This document shows, one piece after another, positions 6,054 through 15,362 of a DNA stretch of 64,000 nucleotides. The stretch comes from an uncultured Bacteroides sp. (GTDB taxonomy: Bacteria > Bacteroidota > Bacteroidia > Bacteroidales > UBA932). A program made the position numbers and the translations under genes. The stretch spans positions 1 through 64,000 of the forward strand of contig CAMCGB010000008.1 in assembly GCA_945874355.1 (NCBI GenBank), written 5' to 3'. Under the pieces are notes generated by a model. The model made no database searches. It saw only the letters and a list, made by a program, of their open reading frames with translations, and was not told where the DNA came from. The stretch's first letter is position 1, and the number at the start of each line of letters is the position of its first letter.

Positions 6054-8513
6054 ATGAATAAAGTCTTGGGTACAATGCTTGCGCTGGGCCTGCTTCTGGG
6101 CCCCATCAGTCTTGGCGCGGCAGAAAAGTCAGTCTCTGACAGCAGGAAAGTGACAACTCCGAATTATGAGCTCGCCGCCCGCTTCAGCGCAAAGAACGTC
6201 AACCGTATGGTCTTCACGACCGAAGTAAGACCCCTGTGGATGCGTCACAGCGAGAGTTTCATTTATGAGTGGAAGACTTCGGCGGGGACCAATTACTATC
6301 TTGCCGACCCTGTCAAGGGGAGTGTCAGGCCCGTGTTCGATATGGACAGGCTCGCTATGGAACTGACCTCCATAATCCGCGACCCCTTCGATGCCCAGCA
6401 CATCTCATTCAGGGACCTGAAGATTGACCCCGAGGACGATAACTATCTGTATTTCAGTATTCAAAGCTCGCAGGAAAGGGTCGACACCACAAAACAGAAG
6501 AAGCAGAAAGAAAAGCTTGTTTATCGCTTCCACTACCGCATATCCGACGGCAAGATGACCTTTACCACGGACAAGGAGCAGGAGGGCTTCCCTTCCTGGG
6601 CAAGCATGAGCCCCGACGGAAGAATAGGCATATATGTAAAGAACGCCAACCTCTTCTATATGGACAGCCTGAACCTCAAAAAGGCCGCCCGTGACCCCAA
6701 GGATTCAACCCTTGTCGAAAAGAGAATTACTTCCGACGGCATCAGGGAGTTCGGCTACGGGTCCGACAGCTATATGGGCAATACCGTCACTGACACCACC
6801 CGCCGCACTTACCCTTCGGAACTCGTTTGGTCCCCGGATTCGCGACATATCGCCCTCATCAAATGGGATATGCGTGCCCTCAAGGACTTCTGGGTCATCA
6901 ACTCTTTGAGCCAGCCCCGCCCCACGCTGGAGACTTACAAATACCAGATGCCGGGCGAGCCTTCACCTCAAGGGGAGCTGTATGTGCTTGATACTCTGAG
7001 CTGGAGCAAGAAGCTCATCAAGACCGCCGCCTTCAAGGACCAGGACATTTCTTTCCAGAGGGCAGAGAGGAAAAAGGAGGACTCTTTCCTTGAGTGGCGC
7101 AGCGCCAGGTGGATGGGAGACGAAAAGGGCTTCTATCTTACAAGGCTGAGCAGGGACCTCAAGCGTATGGATATATGCAGGGTGGACCTCGATGCCGACT
7201 CTACCCGCACCATCCTCAGCGAGAGGATGAATACCTATGTGGAGAGCCGCAACCTGAAATTCATCAATTCCGGGAAGCAGTTCATCCACTGGTCGGAGCG
7301 CAACGGCTGGGCGAACCTGTACCTGTACAACAGCGACGGAACCCTTGTGCGCAACCTTACCGAGGGAGCCTACCACGTTGAGGATGTGTTGGAAGTGAAC
7401 GAAAAGGAAGGCTATGTGCTGCTGAGCGCCTGCGGAGTGGAGAAAGACGAGAATCCCTACCAGATGCACACTTACAGGGTGAGTCTGAAAGGGGGAGCGA
7501 TAAGCCTTTTGGACATGCAGGACATGAATGTCGAAGCCATAGCATCTGAGAGCGGCAAGTACTTCATAGCCAATTATTCAAGAGTGGACTACAAGCCTGC
7601 GTCGGCTCTCTATGATGCCTCCGGGCGGAAGCTCTGCACTCTTGGAGAGGCAGATTTCAGCCTTCTCGAAGCGGCAGGGTACAAATTCCCCGAGAGATTC
7701 CGTCTCAAAGCCGCAGACGGAGTCACCGACCTTTATGGAGCCATCTACAAGCCTTTCGACTTCGACTCCACCAAGGTCTATCCCATCTGCGACTATGTAT
7801 ATCCGGGCCCCCAGGTAGAAGCCAACAACATCAAATGGAGCAAGGGCTTTACCCGCACAGACCGTCTTGCCCAGCTGGGTTTTGTCGTCATCACCGTAGG
7901 CAACCGCGGAGGCCATCCCAACCGTTCTAAGTGGTATCACAACTATGGCTACGGAAACCTGAGGGATTATGGTCTTGAAGACCAGAAATATGCCATCCAG
8001 CAGCTGGGAGCCCGCTACAGCTGGATCGACCTCGACAGGGTGGGGATCCACGGACACTCAGGCGGAGGTTTTATGTCCACTGCCGCCATCCTGACCTATC
8101 CGGACTTCTTCAAAGTCGCCGTTTCATGCGCCGGCAACCACGACAACTCCATCTACAACCGCTGGTGGAGCGAGCAGCACCACGGCATCAAGGAAGTGGT
8201 GGAGAAGGGTGACACCACCTTTGTCTATCACATAGAGACCAACCAGGAACTTGCCTCAAGGCTCAAGGGCCATCTGCTGCTCTGCACCGGAGATATGGAC
8301 AACAATGTGAACCCGGCGAACACCATCAGGGTGGTCAATGCCCTCATAAGGGCGAACAAGCGCTTCGACCTGCTTCTGCTTCCCGGCCAGAGGCACGGAT
8401 TCGGCGATATGAACGAGTACTTCTTCTGGAGGATGGCCGATTACTACAGCGAGCATCTGATGGGCAGCAGCAAAAAGGACGAAGTCGATATCGTTGAGCT
8501 CAATAACGACTGA
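6054..8513 (+). CDS. Secreted S9 family peptidase (dipeptidyl-peptidase-IV-like)
   Basis: This 819-residue serine peptidase has an N-terminal signal peptide (hydrophobic run at residues 4-20), so it is probably periplasmic. A beta-propeller DPPIV_N domain spans about 90-560 and an alpha/beta hydrolase domain follows. The catalytic triad is Ser669 in GHSGGG, Asp749 in GDMDNNVN and His781 in GQRHGF. Bacteroidales use such enzymes to release dipeptides from proline-containing peptides. Whether this one has strict Xaa-Pro specificity is unclear, because the Glu-Glu motif that anchors the substrate amino terminus was not located. It is a single gene with its own promoter. Confidence 0.92.
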   Translation: MNKVLGTMLALGLLLGPISLGAAEKSVSDSRKVTTPNYELAARFSAKNVNRMVFTTEVRPLWMRHSESFIYEWKTSAGTNYYLADPVKGSVRPVFDMDRLAMELTSIIRDPFDAQHISFRDLKIDPEDDNYLYFSIQSSQERVDTTKQKKQKEKLVYRFHYRISDGKMTFTTDKEQEGFPSWASMSPDGRIGIYVKNANLFYMDSLNLKKAARDPKDSTLVEKRITSDGIREFGYGSDSYMGNTVTDTTRRTYPSELVWSPDSRHIALIKWDMRALKDFWVINSLSQPRPTLETYKYQMPGEPSPQGELYVLDTLSWSKKLIKTAAFKDQDISFQRAERKKEDSFLEWRSARWMGDEKGFYLTRLSRDLKRMDICRVDLDADSTRTILSERMNTYVESRNLKFINSGKQFIHWSERNGWANLYLYNSDGTLVRNLTEGAYHVEDVLEVNEKEGYVLLSACGVEKDENPYQMHTYRVSLKGGAISLLDMQDMNVEAIASESGKYFIANYSRVDYKPASALYDASGRKLCTLGEADFSLLEAAGYKFPERFRLKAADGVTDLYGAIYKPFDFDSTKVYPICDYVYPGPQVEANNIKWSKGFTRTDRLAQLGFVVITVGNRGGHPNRSKWYHNYGYGNLRDYGLEDQKYAIQQLGARYSWIDLDRVGIHGHSGGGFMSTAAILTYPDFFKVAVSCAGNHDNSIYNRWWSEQHHGIKEVVEKGDTTFVYHIETNQELASRLKGHLLLCTGDMDNNVNPANTIRVVNALIRANKRFDLLLLPGQRHGFGDMNEYFFWRMADYYSEHLMGSSKKDEVDIVELNND

Positions 8514-8541
8514 GTCCGGCAAGGTGCTCCGTTTGCGCCAC

Positions 8542-8572
8542 TTGCGAAAATTGATACAAATCACTAAATTTG
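8542..8572 (+). promoter_or_regulatory. Promoter of efp
   Basis: TTG at 8542-8544, a 20-nt spacer and TAAATTTG at 8565-8572 form a textbook Bacteroidetes promoter, about 44 nt before the efp ATG. Confidence 0.8.
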
Positions 8573-8616
8573 CAGGATTATTGATTGGAAATATTATTAA
8601 CAGATAACTATATTTT

Positions 8617-9180
8617 ATGGCAACAACAGCTGATTTTAAAAACGGACTGTATCTCAAGTACAACGACAAGCCCTGTATGATTGTTTGGTTCCAGCACGTA
8701 AAGCCCGGCAAAGGCCCCGCTTTCGTGAAGACCAAGCTCCGCAACCTTGAGAACGGTCGTATTCTTGAAAACACTTTCACCGCCGGTGCAAAGATTGAGA
8801 CCATAGATGTCGAGAGACGTCCCTACCAGTTCCTCTATGCCGAGGAGGACGGTTTCAACTTCATGCACGAGGAGACTTACGAGCAGATTCTTCTCCCCAA
8901 GGAGATTGTCGAGAACTCCGACCTTATGAAGGAGGGACAGCACGTGGAGATGATGTTCGTGGTTGGCGAGGAGAAGTGCCTCACCTGCGAGCTCCCTACC
9001 TATGTTACCCTCGAGGTGACCTATTCCGAGCCCGCTGTGAAGGGTAACACCGCATCGACTTCAGCTCTCAAGGAAGTGACCCTCGAGACCGGAGCAAAGA
9101 TTATGGTGCCCCTCTTCATCGAGACCGGCGACAAGATTACCGTCAATACCACCGACCGCTCTTACGGCCAGAGAGTATAA
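8617..9180 (+). CDS. efp: Translation elongation factor P
   Basis: This 187-residue EF-P rescues ribosomes stalled on polyproline stretches. It has the three expected beta-barrel domains: an N-terminal KOW-like domain with the conserved tip PGKGPAF carrying Lys32, a central OB domain, and a C-terminal domain ending DRSYGQRV. Lys32 is the residue modified by lysylation, 5-aminopentanolylation or similar in other bacteria. No modification genes are in the window, so the type of modification is unknown. It is single, with a canonical promoter and a strong bidirectional terminator behind it. Confidence 0.97.
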   Translation: MATTADFKNGLYLKYNDKPCMIVWFQHVKPGKGPAFVKTKLRNLENGRILENTFTAGAKIETIDVERRPYQFLYAEEDGFNFMHEETYEQILLPKEIVENSDLMKEGQHVEMMFVVGEEKCLTCELPTYVTLEVTYSEPAVKGNTASTSALKEVTLETGAKIMVPLFIETGDKITVNTTDRSYGQRV

Positions 9181-9212
9181 ATGCCTTCCGGGACCCGGTC
9201 CCGGGGCAGTTC

Positions 9213-9257
9213 AAAAGAAAAGCGCTTGTGGCAGATTGCTACAGGCGCTCTATTTTT
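9213..9257. terminator. Bidirectional terminator between efp and the DUF4783 gene
   Basis: AGCGCTTGT (9221-9229) pairs with ACAGGCGCT (9241-9249) around an 11-base loop. On the plus strand TATTTTT follows. On the minus strand the stem is followed by TTTTCTTTT, from the A-rich run at 9213-9220. It serves both convergent genes, and the DUF4783 stop codon (9239-9241) lies in the loop and stem. Confidence 0.75.
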
Positions 9258-9637
9258 AACTGCTGGATCCGGTATTCTTCCCCTTTGGACCGGATGAAGA
9301 TTGTGACAGAGAACAGTTCCCCTCCCGCGTTGAGGCTGCCCAGGGCGTATTTCATATCGGCCTTCTCCGCCAGATGGGTGATGTTGAAAGACTGGGGCGT
9401 GTGGTTTGAGAAGAAGGACTTGATTATCTGCCTGGCCTGAGCCTTGCTTGTGCTCCCCTGACGCGAAGAAACGCTGATGTCCACACTCTCGTCAAACCAG
9501 GCGGACAGGCAGTCTGCGTCTCCCTTGACTATGTACTTGCCGATAGGGTTGAACACATCATAGTTTTCCTGCTGTGCGTGCAGAAGAACCGATGCGCACA
9601 GCAAGGGCAGAAAGAGGAATATTTTAACTACTGTCAT
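9239..9637 (-). CDS. Secreted DUF4783-family protein
   Basis: This 132-residue protein has a signal peptide (residues 1-22, cut after LLHAQ). A single compact domain follows that resembles the NTF2/SnoaL-like fold of DUF4783, common in Bacteroidota and of unknown function. Family-like features are the opening PIGKYIVKGDADCLSAWFD and the GELFSVTIFI strand. The frame is open 17 codons further upstream, but the signal peptide starts at the ATG at 9637, which I therefore chose. It is convergent with efp. Confidence 0.75.
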   Translation of the reverse strand: MTVVKIFLFLPLLCASVLLHAQQENYDVFNPIGKYIVKGDADCLSAWFDESVDISVSSRQGSTSKAQARQIIKSFFSNHTPQSFNITHLAEKADMKYALGSLNAGGELFSVTIFIRSKGEEYRIQQLKIERL

Positions 9638-9687
9638 CACATCCGGGCAAATATGCAAATATTGAGCCAGCAAAGCGGGGACAGTCA

Positions 9688-9719
9688 TTTGGAGAGTTTT
9701 TAGTTTTTCCTTAATTTTA
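9688..9719 (+). promoter_or_regulatory. Probable promoter of rlmH and the histidine kinase gene
   Basis: TTTG (9688-9691) is 20 nt from TAATTTTA (9712-9719), a one-base variant of the -7 consensus. The leader to the ATG at 9770 is about 45 nt. Confidence 0.4.
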
Positions 9720-9769
9720 CACGCTTTGCCCGCAGTTATGGTTTAATTCCGCAAGAGCGGCCTTGAGGT

Positions 9770-10243
9770 ATGAAGATTACGCTTCTGACAGTCGGGAAGA
9801 CAGATGTCCCCTGGGTTCGGCAGGGTCTTGAAATCTATGTTTCAAGGCTTTCGCACTATGTCCCCTTCCGCCTGGAGGAAATCCCGCAGCTGAAGAAAGT
9901 CTCCTCTTTCAGCGAAGAACAAATCAAAACCAGGGAGGGAGCGCTTCTGCTCTCAAAGATTAAGCCCTCCGACAAACTGATACTTCTGGACGAAAGGGGA
10001 GAGGAGTTCACTTCGCTCCGCTTTGCCCGTTTTATCGAAGACAGCGCTTCGAAAGATGGCAGGGATATTGTATTTGCAATCGGAGGCGCCTACGGCTTCA
10101 GCCCCGAGGTCTATTCGCGCAGCGAAATGAAAATATCGCTTTCGAAGATGACTTTTTCCCACCAGATGGTCAGAACCATTTTTGCTGAGCAGCTGTACCG
10201 CGCATTTACCATTATCAAAGGAGAACCCTACCACCACGAATGA
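9770..10243 (+). CDS. rlmH: 23S rRNA pseudouridine-1915 N3-methyltransferase RlmH
   Basis: This 157-residue SPOUT-class methyltransferase modifies pseudouridine 1915 in helix 69 of 23S rRNA, using S-adenosylmethionine. The length is that of the family. Diagnostic features are the central KLILLDERG strand, the AIGGAYGFSPEV glycine-rich AdoMet-binding knot, and the C-terminal FSHQMVRTIFAEQLYRA...YHHE. The stop overlaps the start of the large histidine kinase gene by 4 bp (ATGA), so the two are probably translated as a pair. Confidence 0.97.
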   Translation: MKITLLTVGKTDVPWVRQGLEIYVSRLSHYVPFRLEEIPQLKKVSSFSEEQIKTREGALLLSKIKPSDKLILLDERGEEFTSLRFARFIEDSASKDGRDIVFAIGGAYGFSPEVYSRSEMKISLSKMTFSHQMVRTIFAEQLYRAFTIIKGEPYHHE

Positions 10244-13200
10244 AACTGGACCGGAAACATATACTCTCTTATCTGTCATTAATCTTCCTTCTCCTGGGAG
10301 TTCTCGTGCTGGTACTTTCAATCAGCCGCAGCGGGGTGAAAGGATATACTGCCCAGTCTGCCGCCAGGGCCTCCTGGGTGCTGGAAAAGAGAGTGGCTGA
10401 GCTGGATGAATATATGCTCCGCTCCCTTGAAGGCAGAAGGGACGATTGGTTGAGCTCGGACGGGCTTCCGGAAGATTTTGTAATATACCGTTACTATTCC
10501 GATACTCTCCAGTCCTGGGTCGGGGAGTTCCCTGTGGCAAACGACAGAATCGGCGACCAATACCTTTTCCCCGTTCTTTCCAATCCCCGCAGAAACTCCT
10601 CTTCACCTATGTCTTCGGTGGGCGATTCCCTGTCTTTCCTGCCCTTCGGCCGCAGCTGGTATCTGGTTAAAAGAATTTCCGAAGGGGACTGCACTGTAAT
10701 TGGAGGCATATCGATAGTGGGAGGCAGCCGCGGCCAGGCAGACGAGCTGAACCATCATCTGCGCATCAACAGCGACTGCTCGGTAAGGCCTCTGTCCTAC
10801 GATTGCGGCTCGGTGGTTTCGGTCGGTGGTGAGCCTATGTTCAAAGTTGTCTGCGAGACCCTCAAAGCCAGCGGAGAGGAGGACTCTTCTTCACTCTGGC
10901 TGTCTATGGGGCTGATGATTCTTGCCGTCTTCTGTTACCTGATGGACGGCCGGAGTGCCCGCAGGGTGGCCGTTGCAGTTTCATCTCTTGCAGCCCTGAT
11001 GCTTTTCTTCTATTTCTGGGGCAAGAGGTTCAGCGGCCAGTTTACTCTTTTCTCTCCTATGCTGTACGCTGGCGGGGATGTGCTGTATTCTTTGGCTTCC
11101 GTGCTGATAATCAATCTTGCCGTCTTCCTGCTATCGCTATGCCTTTTCCTCTGCCGCAAGCAGATTGACGCTGCCCTTGTAAGACGCCGCTCCTGCATTG
11201 CTGTCATATCTTCCGCCCTTGTCTTCTCCGCCCTCATCATTTTCTATACCCAATACGCCTTCAGGGATATAGTACTCAACTCCAATATATGTCTGGAGCT
11301 CTATAAGTTCTCCCAGATTTCGCCTTTCACATTTCTGGTCTATCTGTCATTCGGGGTAATGCTCATTTCTGTCCCGATGCTCCTGGAAGTGGTCAGTCCC
11401 CTGGTAGGGAGGTGCTTCAATTTCCGCTATAACTGCTTCTCTCCTCTCTCCAGGATTCTGTTCAGCCTGGGCTTTGCCCTGCTTCTGGTGCTGACTTCCT
11501 CTGTCCTTGGTTTCCGCAAGGAGAAGGAGCAGATGGATACCCTCGCGGGAAGGCTGTCCTTCGACAGGGACATCACCCTGGAGATGAGACTGCGCAGCAT
11601 CGAAGGCCAGATAGCCGACGATATGATCATCTCCGCCCTTTCCGTGTTCAATAACACAGAAAGTGCCATATTGAGCAGAATCACAGATACTTACCTCACG
11701 CGCTCGGACCAGGACTACCAGGTTACGGTCTATGTCTTCAACAACGACAACACCACAAGGGCCGCCGCCCAGCTGTACAACTCCCTGCTGAAGGATGCAG
11801 TGCCCATAGCCGACGGCTCGAGATTTATGTATGTCAAGAGGGAGGGGAGCGGAGCCTATTATATAGGTCTGTTTATGTATCTTATCGAAGGCAGCGGCAT
11901 CTCGCGGGTGCTGGTGCAGGTCGAATCGAGAGATATCCGGGGCAACAAGGGTTATGCGGCCATCTTCAACATCACCCCTACGGGACGCGCGACCATTCCC
12001 AACGGCTACTCCTACGCCAGATATGACGCCCTTGACCTCAAGTCCAACTACGGCCAGTATCCGTATCCTACCAAGCTGACTTCAGAGCTGGCGGACAAGC
12101 TCTATTCGCGTCACGATATGTTCCTGACCCTGAACGGACACACTCATTTCTTCACCTTGATGTCCGACAGGGAGATGGTAGTCCTGTCCAGGCCGTCGCT
12201 CACCCTGATGACATATATAGTCACGGTTGTGTTCGTCGCCATTCTGATGTTTCTTGTGATGTGGCTTTTTGCTCTCTCTCAAGAAGGCAGGCCCAAAAGG
12301 AAGAACGGATATTTCCACAGAAGGATAGTAAGCGTGCTGCTGGTTTCTCTGGTGTTGACCCTGGTGGTGATGGCGTTTGTGAGCGTGTTCTTCGTATATA
12401 GGCGCAACGACAGCAACCTGCACACGATGATGTCCTACAAGATCAACTCCATCTCCTCAATGATGGATGCCGCATACTCTACTGTGCAGAGCGAGCAGGA
12501 CATCACCTCAAGGGAGTTCCGCCGGGTTATTGAGCAGGTGGGGACCGATACCAGTTCGGACATAAGCGTTTATTCGCCTTCGGGCCATCTGATTATGTCC
12601 ACGACGCCCATCGTCTTCGAGCGCCAGCTGCTGGGACAGAGGCTTAATTCGGATGCTTATAATCAGATAGTTAATCAATACAAGAAGTACTATATTCAGC
12701 AGGAACAGGCCGGCCAGACCCATTATTACAGTATGTACGCTCCTGTGCGCAACCGTTCGGGTAGGCTGGTGGCCATAATATGCTCCCCCTACAGCGATGC
12801 AAACTACGATTTGCAAAGGGATGCCGTAGTGCATACTTTGACGGTGCTCTCGCTGTTCTTTACCCTTTTGAGCCTTGCCCTGGTCATGTCGTCGAGAGTG
12901 GTGGACAAGATTTTCAGCCCTCTGGAGGAGATGGGAAGCAAGATGAAGGCTTCGGATGTGGAGTCGCTGCAGTTCATCAAGTATGACCGCGAGGATGAGA
13001 TCAGCGATATCGTGAAGGCTTACAACCGTATGGTGGCTGAGCTGCAGGAGAGTTCGCGAAAGATTGTGCAGGCCGAAAGGGATAAGGCCTGGAGCGGAAT
13101 GGCGCGTCAGGTGGCGCACGAGATAAAGAATCCGCTCACCCCTATGAAGCTCCAGATTCAGAGGCTTGTGCGGCTCAAGGAGAAGGGCGATCCGAGGTGG

Positions 13201-13749
13201 ATGGAGCGTTTCGATGAGGCGAGCCGCCTGCTGATAGAGCAGATTGATATCCTGAGTGCCACGGCAAACGAGTTCTCGTCATTTGCCAATCTGTATGTCG
13301 AGGAGCCCCAGAGGATAGAGCTCAGTTCGCTGCTCAAGGAGCAGATAGCGCTGTTCGACAATCTGGAAGGGGTAAAGTTCGAGTATCTGGGTCTGGACCA
13401 GGCTTATATCAACGGTCCGCGTCCTCAGTTGACCCGGGTCTTTGTGAATCTGCTCAATAATGCGGTGCAGGCACTGGGGAACCGTTCTGACGGTCTTATC
13501 AGGGTGTCGCTGCGCAATAGTGTGGAGGACGGGTTCTACGATATTGTTGTGGAGGATAATGGTCCGGGCGTGAGCGAGGAGAACATCTGCAGGCTCTTTA
13601 CTCCTAATTTCACTACGAAGAACAGCGGTACGGGACTGGGGCTGGCAATCAGCCGCAGTGTGTTGGAAAGGTGTGCGGCAAGTATCGGCTACAATTCTTC
13701 CTTCTCTCTTGGCGGCGCCTGCTTCACCATCAAATATCCCAAAAGCTAG
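10240..13749 (+). CDS. Large multi-pass membrane sensor histidine kinase (NtrY/NtrB-like core)
   Basis: This 1169-residue kinase has a first transmembrane helix near residues 10-28 and an extracytoplasmic stretch to about 220. A block of six or so hydrophobic helices spans about 222-425. A second exported region follows, then two helices near 655-720, a third exported region, and a last helix near 870. A HAMP-like linker leads to the kinase core. His960 in VAHEIKNPLTP is the phosphoacceptor. The N box is VNLLNNAVQAL, G1 is VEDNGPGV and G2 is GTGLGLAIS. The H box resembles NtrY. No response regulator is nearby and the gene is fused by overlap to rlmH. The signal sensed is unknown. Confidence 0.93.
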   Translation: MKLDRKHILSYLSLIFLLLGVLVLVLSISRSGVKGYTAQSAARASWVLEKRVAELDEYMLRSLEGRRDDWLSSDGLPEDFVIYRYYSDTLQSWVGEFPVANDRIGDQYLFPVLSNPRRNSSSPMSSVGDSLSFLPFGRSWYLVKRISEGDCTVIGGISIVGGSRGQADELNHHLRINSDCSVRPLSYDCGSVVSVGGEPMFKVVCETLKASGEEDSSSLWLSMGLMILAVFCYLMDGRSARRVAVAVSSLAALMLFFYFWGKRFSGQFTLFSPMLYAGGDVLYSLASVLIINLAVFLLSLCLFLCRKQIDAALVRRRSCIAVISSALVFSALIIFYTQYAFRDIVLNSNICLELYKFSQISPFTFLVYLSFGVMLISVPMLLEVVSPLVGRCFNFRYNCFSPLSRILFSLGFALLLVLTSSVLGFRKEKEQMDTLAGRLSFDRDITLEMRLRSIEGQIADDMIISALSVFNNTESAILSRITDTYLTRSDQDYQVTVYVFNNDNTTRAAAQLYNSLLKDAVPIADGSRFMYVKREGSGAYYIGLFMYLIEGSGISRVLVQVESRDIRGNKGYAAIFNITPTGRATIPNGYSYARYDALDLKSNYGQYPYPTKLTSELADKLYSRHDMFLTLNGHTHFFTLMSDREMVVLSRPSLTLMTYIVTVVFVAILMFLVMWLFALSQEGRPKRKNGYFHRRIVSVLLVSLVLTLVVMAFVSVFFVYRRNDSNLHTMMSYKINSISSMMDAAYSTVQSEQDITSREFRRVIEQVGTDTSSDISVYSPSGHLIMSTTPIVFERQLLGQRLNSDAYNQIVNQYKKYYIQQEQAGQTHYYSMYAPVRNRSGRLVAIICSPYSDANYDLQRDAVVHTLTVLSLFFTLLSLALVMSSRVVDKIFSPLEEMGSKMKASDVESLQFIKYDREDEISDIVKAYNRMVAELQESSRKIVQAERDKAWSGMARQVAHEIKNPLTPMKLQIQRLVRLKEKGDPRWMERFDEASRLLIEQIDILSATANEFSSFANLYVEEPQRIELSSLLKEQIALFDNLEGVKFEYLGLDQAYINGPRPQLTRVFVNLLNNAVQALGNRSDGLIRVSLRNSVEDGFYDIVVEDNGPGVSEENICRLFTPNFTTKNSGTGLGLAISRSVLERCAASIGYNSSFSLGGACFTIKYPKS

Positions 13750-13789
13750 GCGCAGCCTGAAAGAAGCGGGCAGCGCGGAGGCGCAGCGG

Positions 13790-15097
13790 CTATTTCTGGC
13801 GGCAGTAAATCTGCACAGGGCAGCCGGTCAGATTGAAATTCTTTCTGAGCTGATTCTCCAGAAAACGCTTGTACGGCTCCTTGATGTACTGGGGTAGATT
13901 GCAGAAAAACGCAAACGCCGGGAAGCGCGTCGGCAGCTGGGTTATGTACTTCACCTTCACATACTTGCCCTTCCAAGCCGGAGGCGGTGTCTCCTCTATT
14001 ATCGGAAGCATCAGCTCGTTCAGGCGAGCCGTCGGAATCTTTTGGCTGTAGTTCGAATATACCTCAGTAGCCGCGTTCAGCACATCCTGTATCCTCTGCA
14101 TCTTGAGCACCGAAGTGAACACAATCGGAATGTCGTTGAACGGAGCCAGCTTTGCGCGCAGCGACTCGCTGTACTCCTTGAGGGTATTCGAATCCTTGAC
14201 GAACAGGTCCCACTTGTTCACCACCAGCACACAACCCTTGCGGTTCTTCTGGATAAGATTGAAAATGTTCATATCCTGGGCCTCAAGTCCCGTGGTGGCG
14301 TCAATCATAAGTATGCAGATATCGGAATGCTCGATGGCCCTGATAGACCTCATCACCGAATAGAACTCCAGGTCTTCGTGCACCTTGGTCTTGCGCCTGA
14401 TGCCGGCCGTATCGACCAGCATAAACTCGAATCCGAACTTGTTGTAGTAGGTCTCGATGGAGTCACGCGTGGTGCCCGCCACCGGAGTCACAATGTTCCT
14501 CTGCTCTCCCAGCAGCGCATTGGTAAGCGAAGACTTGCCCACATTCGGCTTGCCTACGATAGTGATGCGCGGCAGGTCCTTGTGCTCGTCGCCCTCCTCT
14601 TTCTCCTCGGGAAGCAAGGCCACAACGGCATCCAGCAGGTCTCCGGTGCCGCTTCCGCTGGCCGCCGAAACGGCGAAGGTCTGCTCGAAGCCCAGGGCGT
14701 AGAACTGGTAGGCGTCGTACATCTTCTCCCCGCTGTCCACTTTGTTCACGCACAGCACGACAGGCTTGCCGCTGCGCCTGAGCAGGCGGGCTATCTGCTC
14801 GTCGTAGTCAGTTATGCCGGTGGCGGCCTCCACCATAAAAAGGATGGCGTCCGCCTCCTCTATGGCAATCTCGACCTGGGAGCGTATGGCGCTCTCGAAC
14901 ACATCGTCACTGTTGCTGGCATAGCCTCCGGTGTCCACCACCGAAAACTCCCTGCCGCACCACTCGCAGCGTCCGTAGTGACGGTCGCGGGTCACTCCCG
15001 AGGTGTCGTCCACTATGGCCTGCCTCATACCTACAAGGCGGTTGAAAAGGGTGGATTTGCCCACATTGGGGCGTCCTACTATTGCTACCAAACTCAT
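13790..15097 (-). CDS. der: Ribosome biogenesis GTPase Der (EngA)
   Basis: This 435-residue protein has two tandem GTPase domains and a C-terminal KH-like domain, needed for 50S subunit assembly. Domain 1 begins [11 protein letters not shown] and domain 2 [11 protein letters not shown]; both have DTAG/DTGG and NKxD motifs (VNKVD, VNKWD). A longer frame starts at 15139, but the ATG at 15097 places the first P-loop at the usual distance and overlaps the upstream small gene's stop as ATGA. It is the last gene of the minus operon engB-prs-orf84-der. Confidence 0.97.
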   Translation of the reverse strand: MSLVAIVGRPNVGKSTLFNRLVGMRQAIVDDTSGVTRDRHYGRCEWCGREFSVVDTGGYASNSDDVFESAIRSQVEIAIEEADAILFMVEAATGITDYDEQIARLLRRSGKPVVLCVNKVDSGEKMYDAYQFYALGFEQTFAVSAASGSGTGDLLDAVVALLPEEKEEGDEHKDLPRITIVGKPNVGKSSLTNALLGEQRNIVTPVAGTTRDSIETYYNKFGFEFMLVDTAGIRRKTKVHEDLEFYSVMRSIRAIEHSDICILMIDATTGLEAQDMNIFNLIQKNRKGCVLVVNKWDLFVKDSNTLKEYSESLRAKLAPFNDIPIVFTSVLKMQRIQDVLNAATEVYSNYSQKIPTARLNELMLPIIEETPPPAWKGKYVKVKYITQLPTRFPAFAFFCNLPQYIKEPYKRFLENQLRKNFNLTGCPVQIYCRQK

Positions 15098-15348
15098 AAT
15101 GCTTTCTGCTTTTTGTCCTCCTTGGAAGAGGCCTTGCACTCAAGGCAGGCGTCGCTTCCGCTGCCGGGACATTGTTTTGTGTGAAGAGCCGCATCCTCGT
15201 CCTTGTAGCAGCGTATGCCGCGGCGGCGCATCTCCTCGTTGGATCCCACATCGTAATGCGGGAAATCCTTCTTGCGGAAGAAGATGTTCACGCCCAGGCC
15301 GACTATGCAGGCGGCCACCAGGACCAGGGTGAAGAGAAACACTTTCAT
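15094..15348 (-). CDS. Small membrane-anchored Cys-containing protein
   Basis: This 84-residue protein has one N-terminal transmembrane helix (residues 3-24), then [14 protein letters not shown] polar tail holds four cysteines (RCYKDED, KQCPG, DACLECK), two of them as CLEC. It may bind metal or form disulfides, depending on which side of the membrane the tail faces. It sits 14 bp after prs and overlaps der by 4 bp, so it is part of the same operon. I do not recognise a named family; similar small proteins in Bacteroidales are usually annotated membrane or secreted protein. Confidence 0.7.
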   Translation of the reverse strand: MKVFLFTLVLVAACIVGLGVNIFFRKKDFPHYDVGSNEEMRRRGIRCYKDEDAALHTKQCPGSGSDACLECKASSKEDKKQKAL

Positions 15349-15362
15349 TCTTTGCGCTGATG

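Noticed and set aside
14042..15184. 380-codon plus-strand frame across der
   Set aside because: It is antisense to der, which has complete GTPase motifs. The His/Val-rich translation has no family features.
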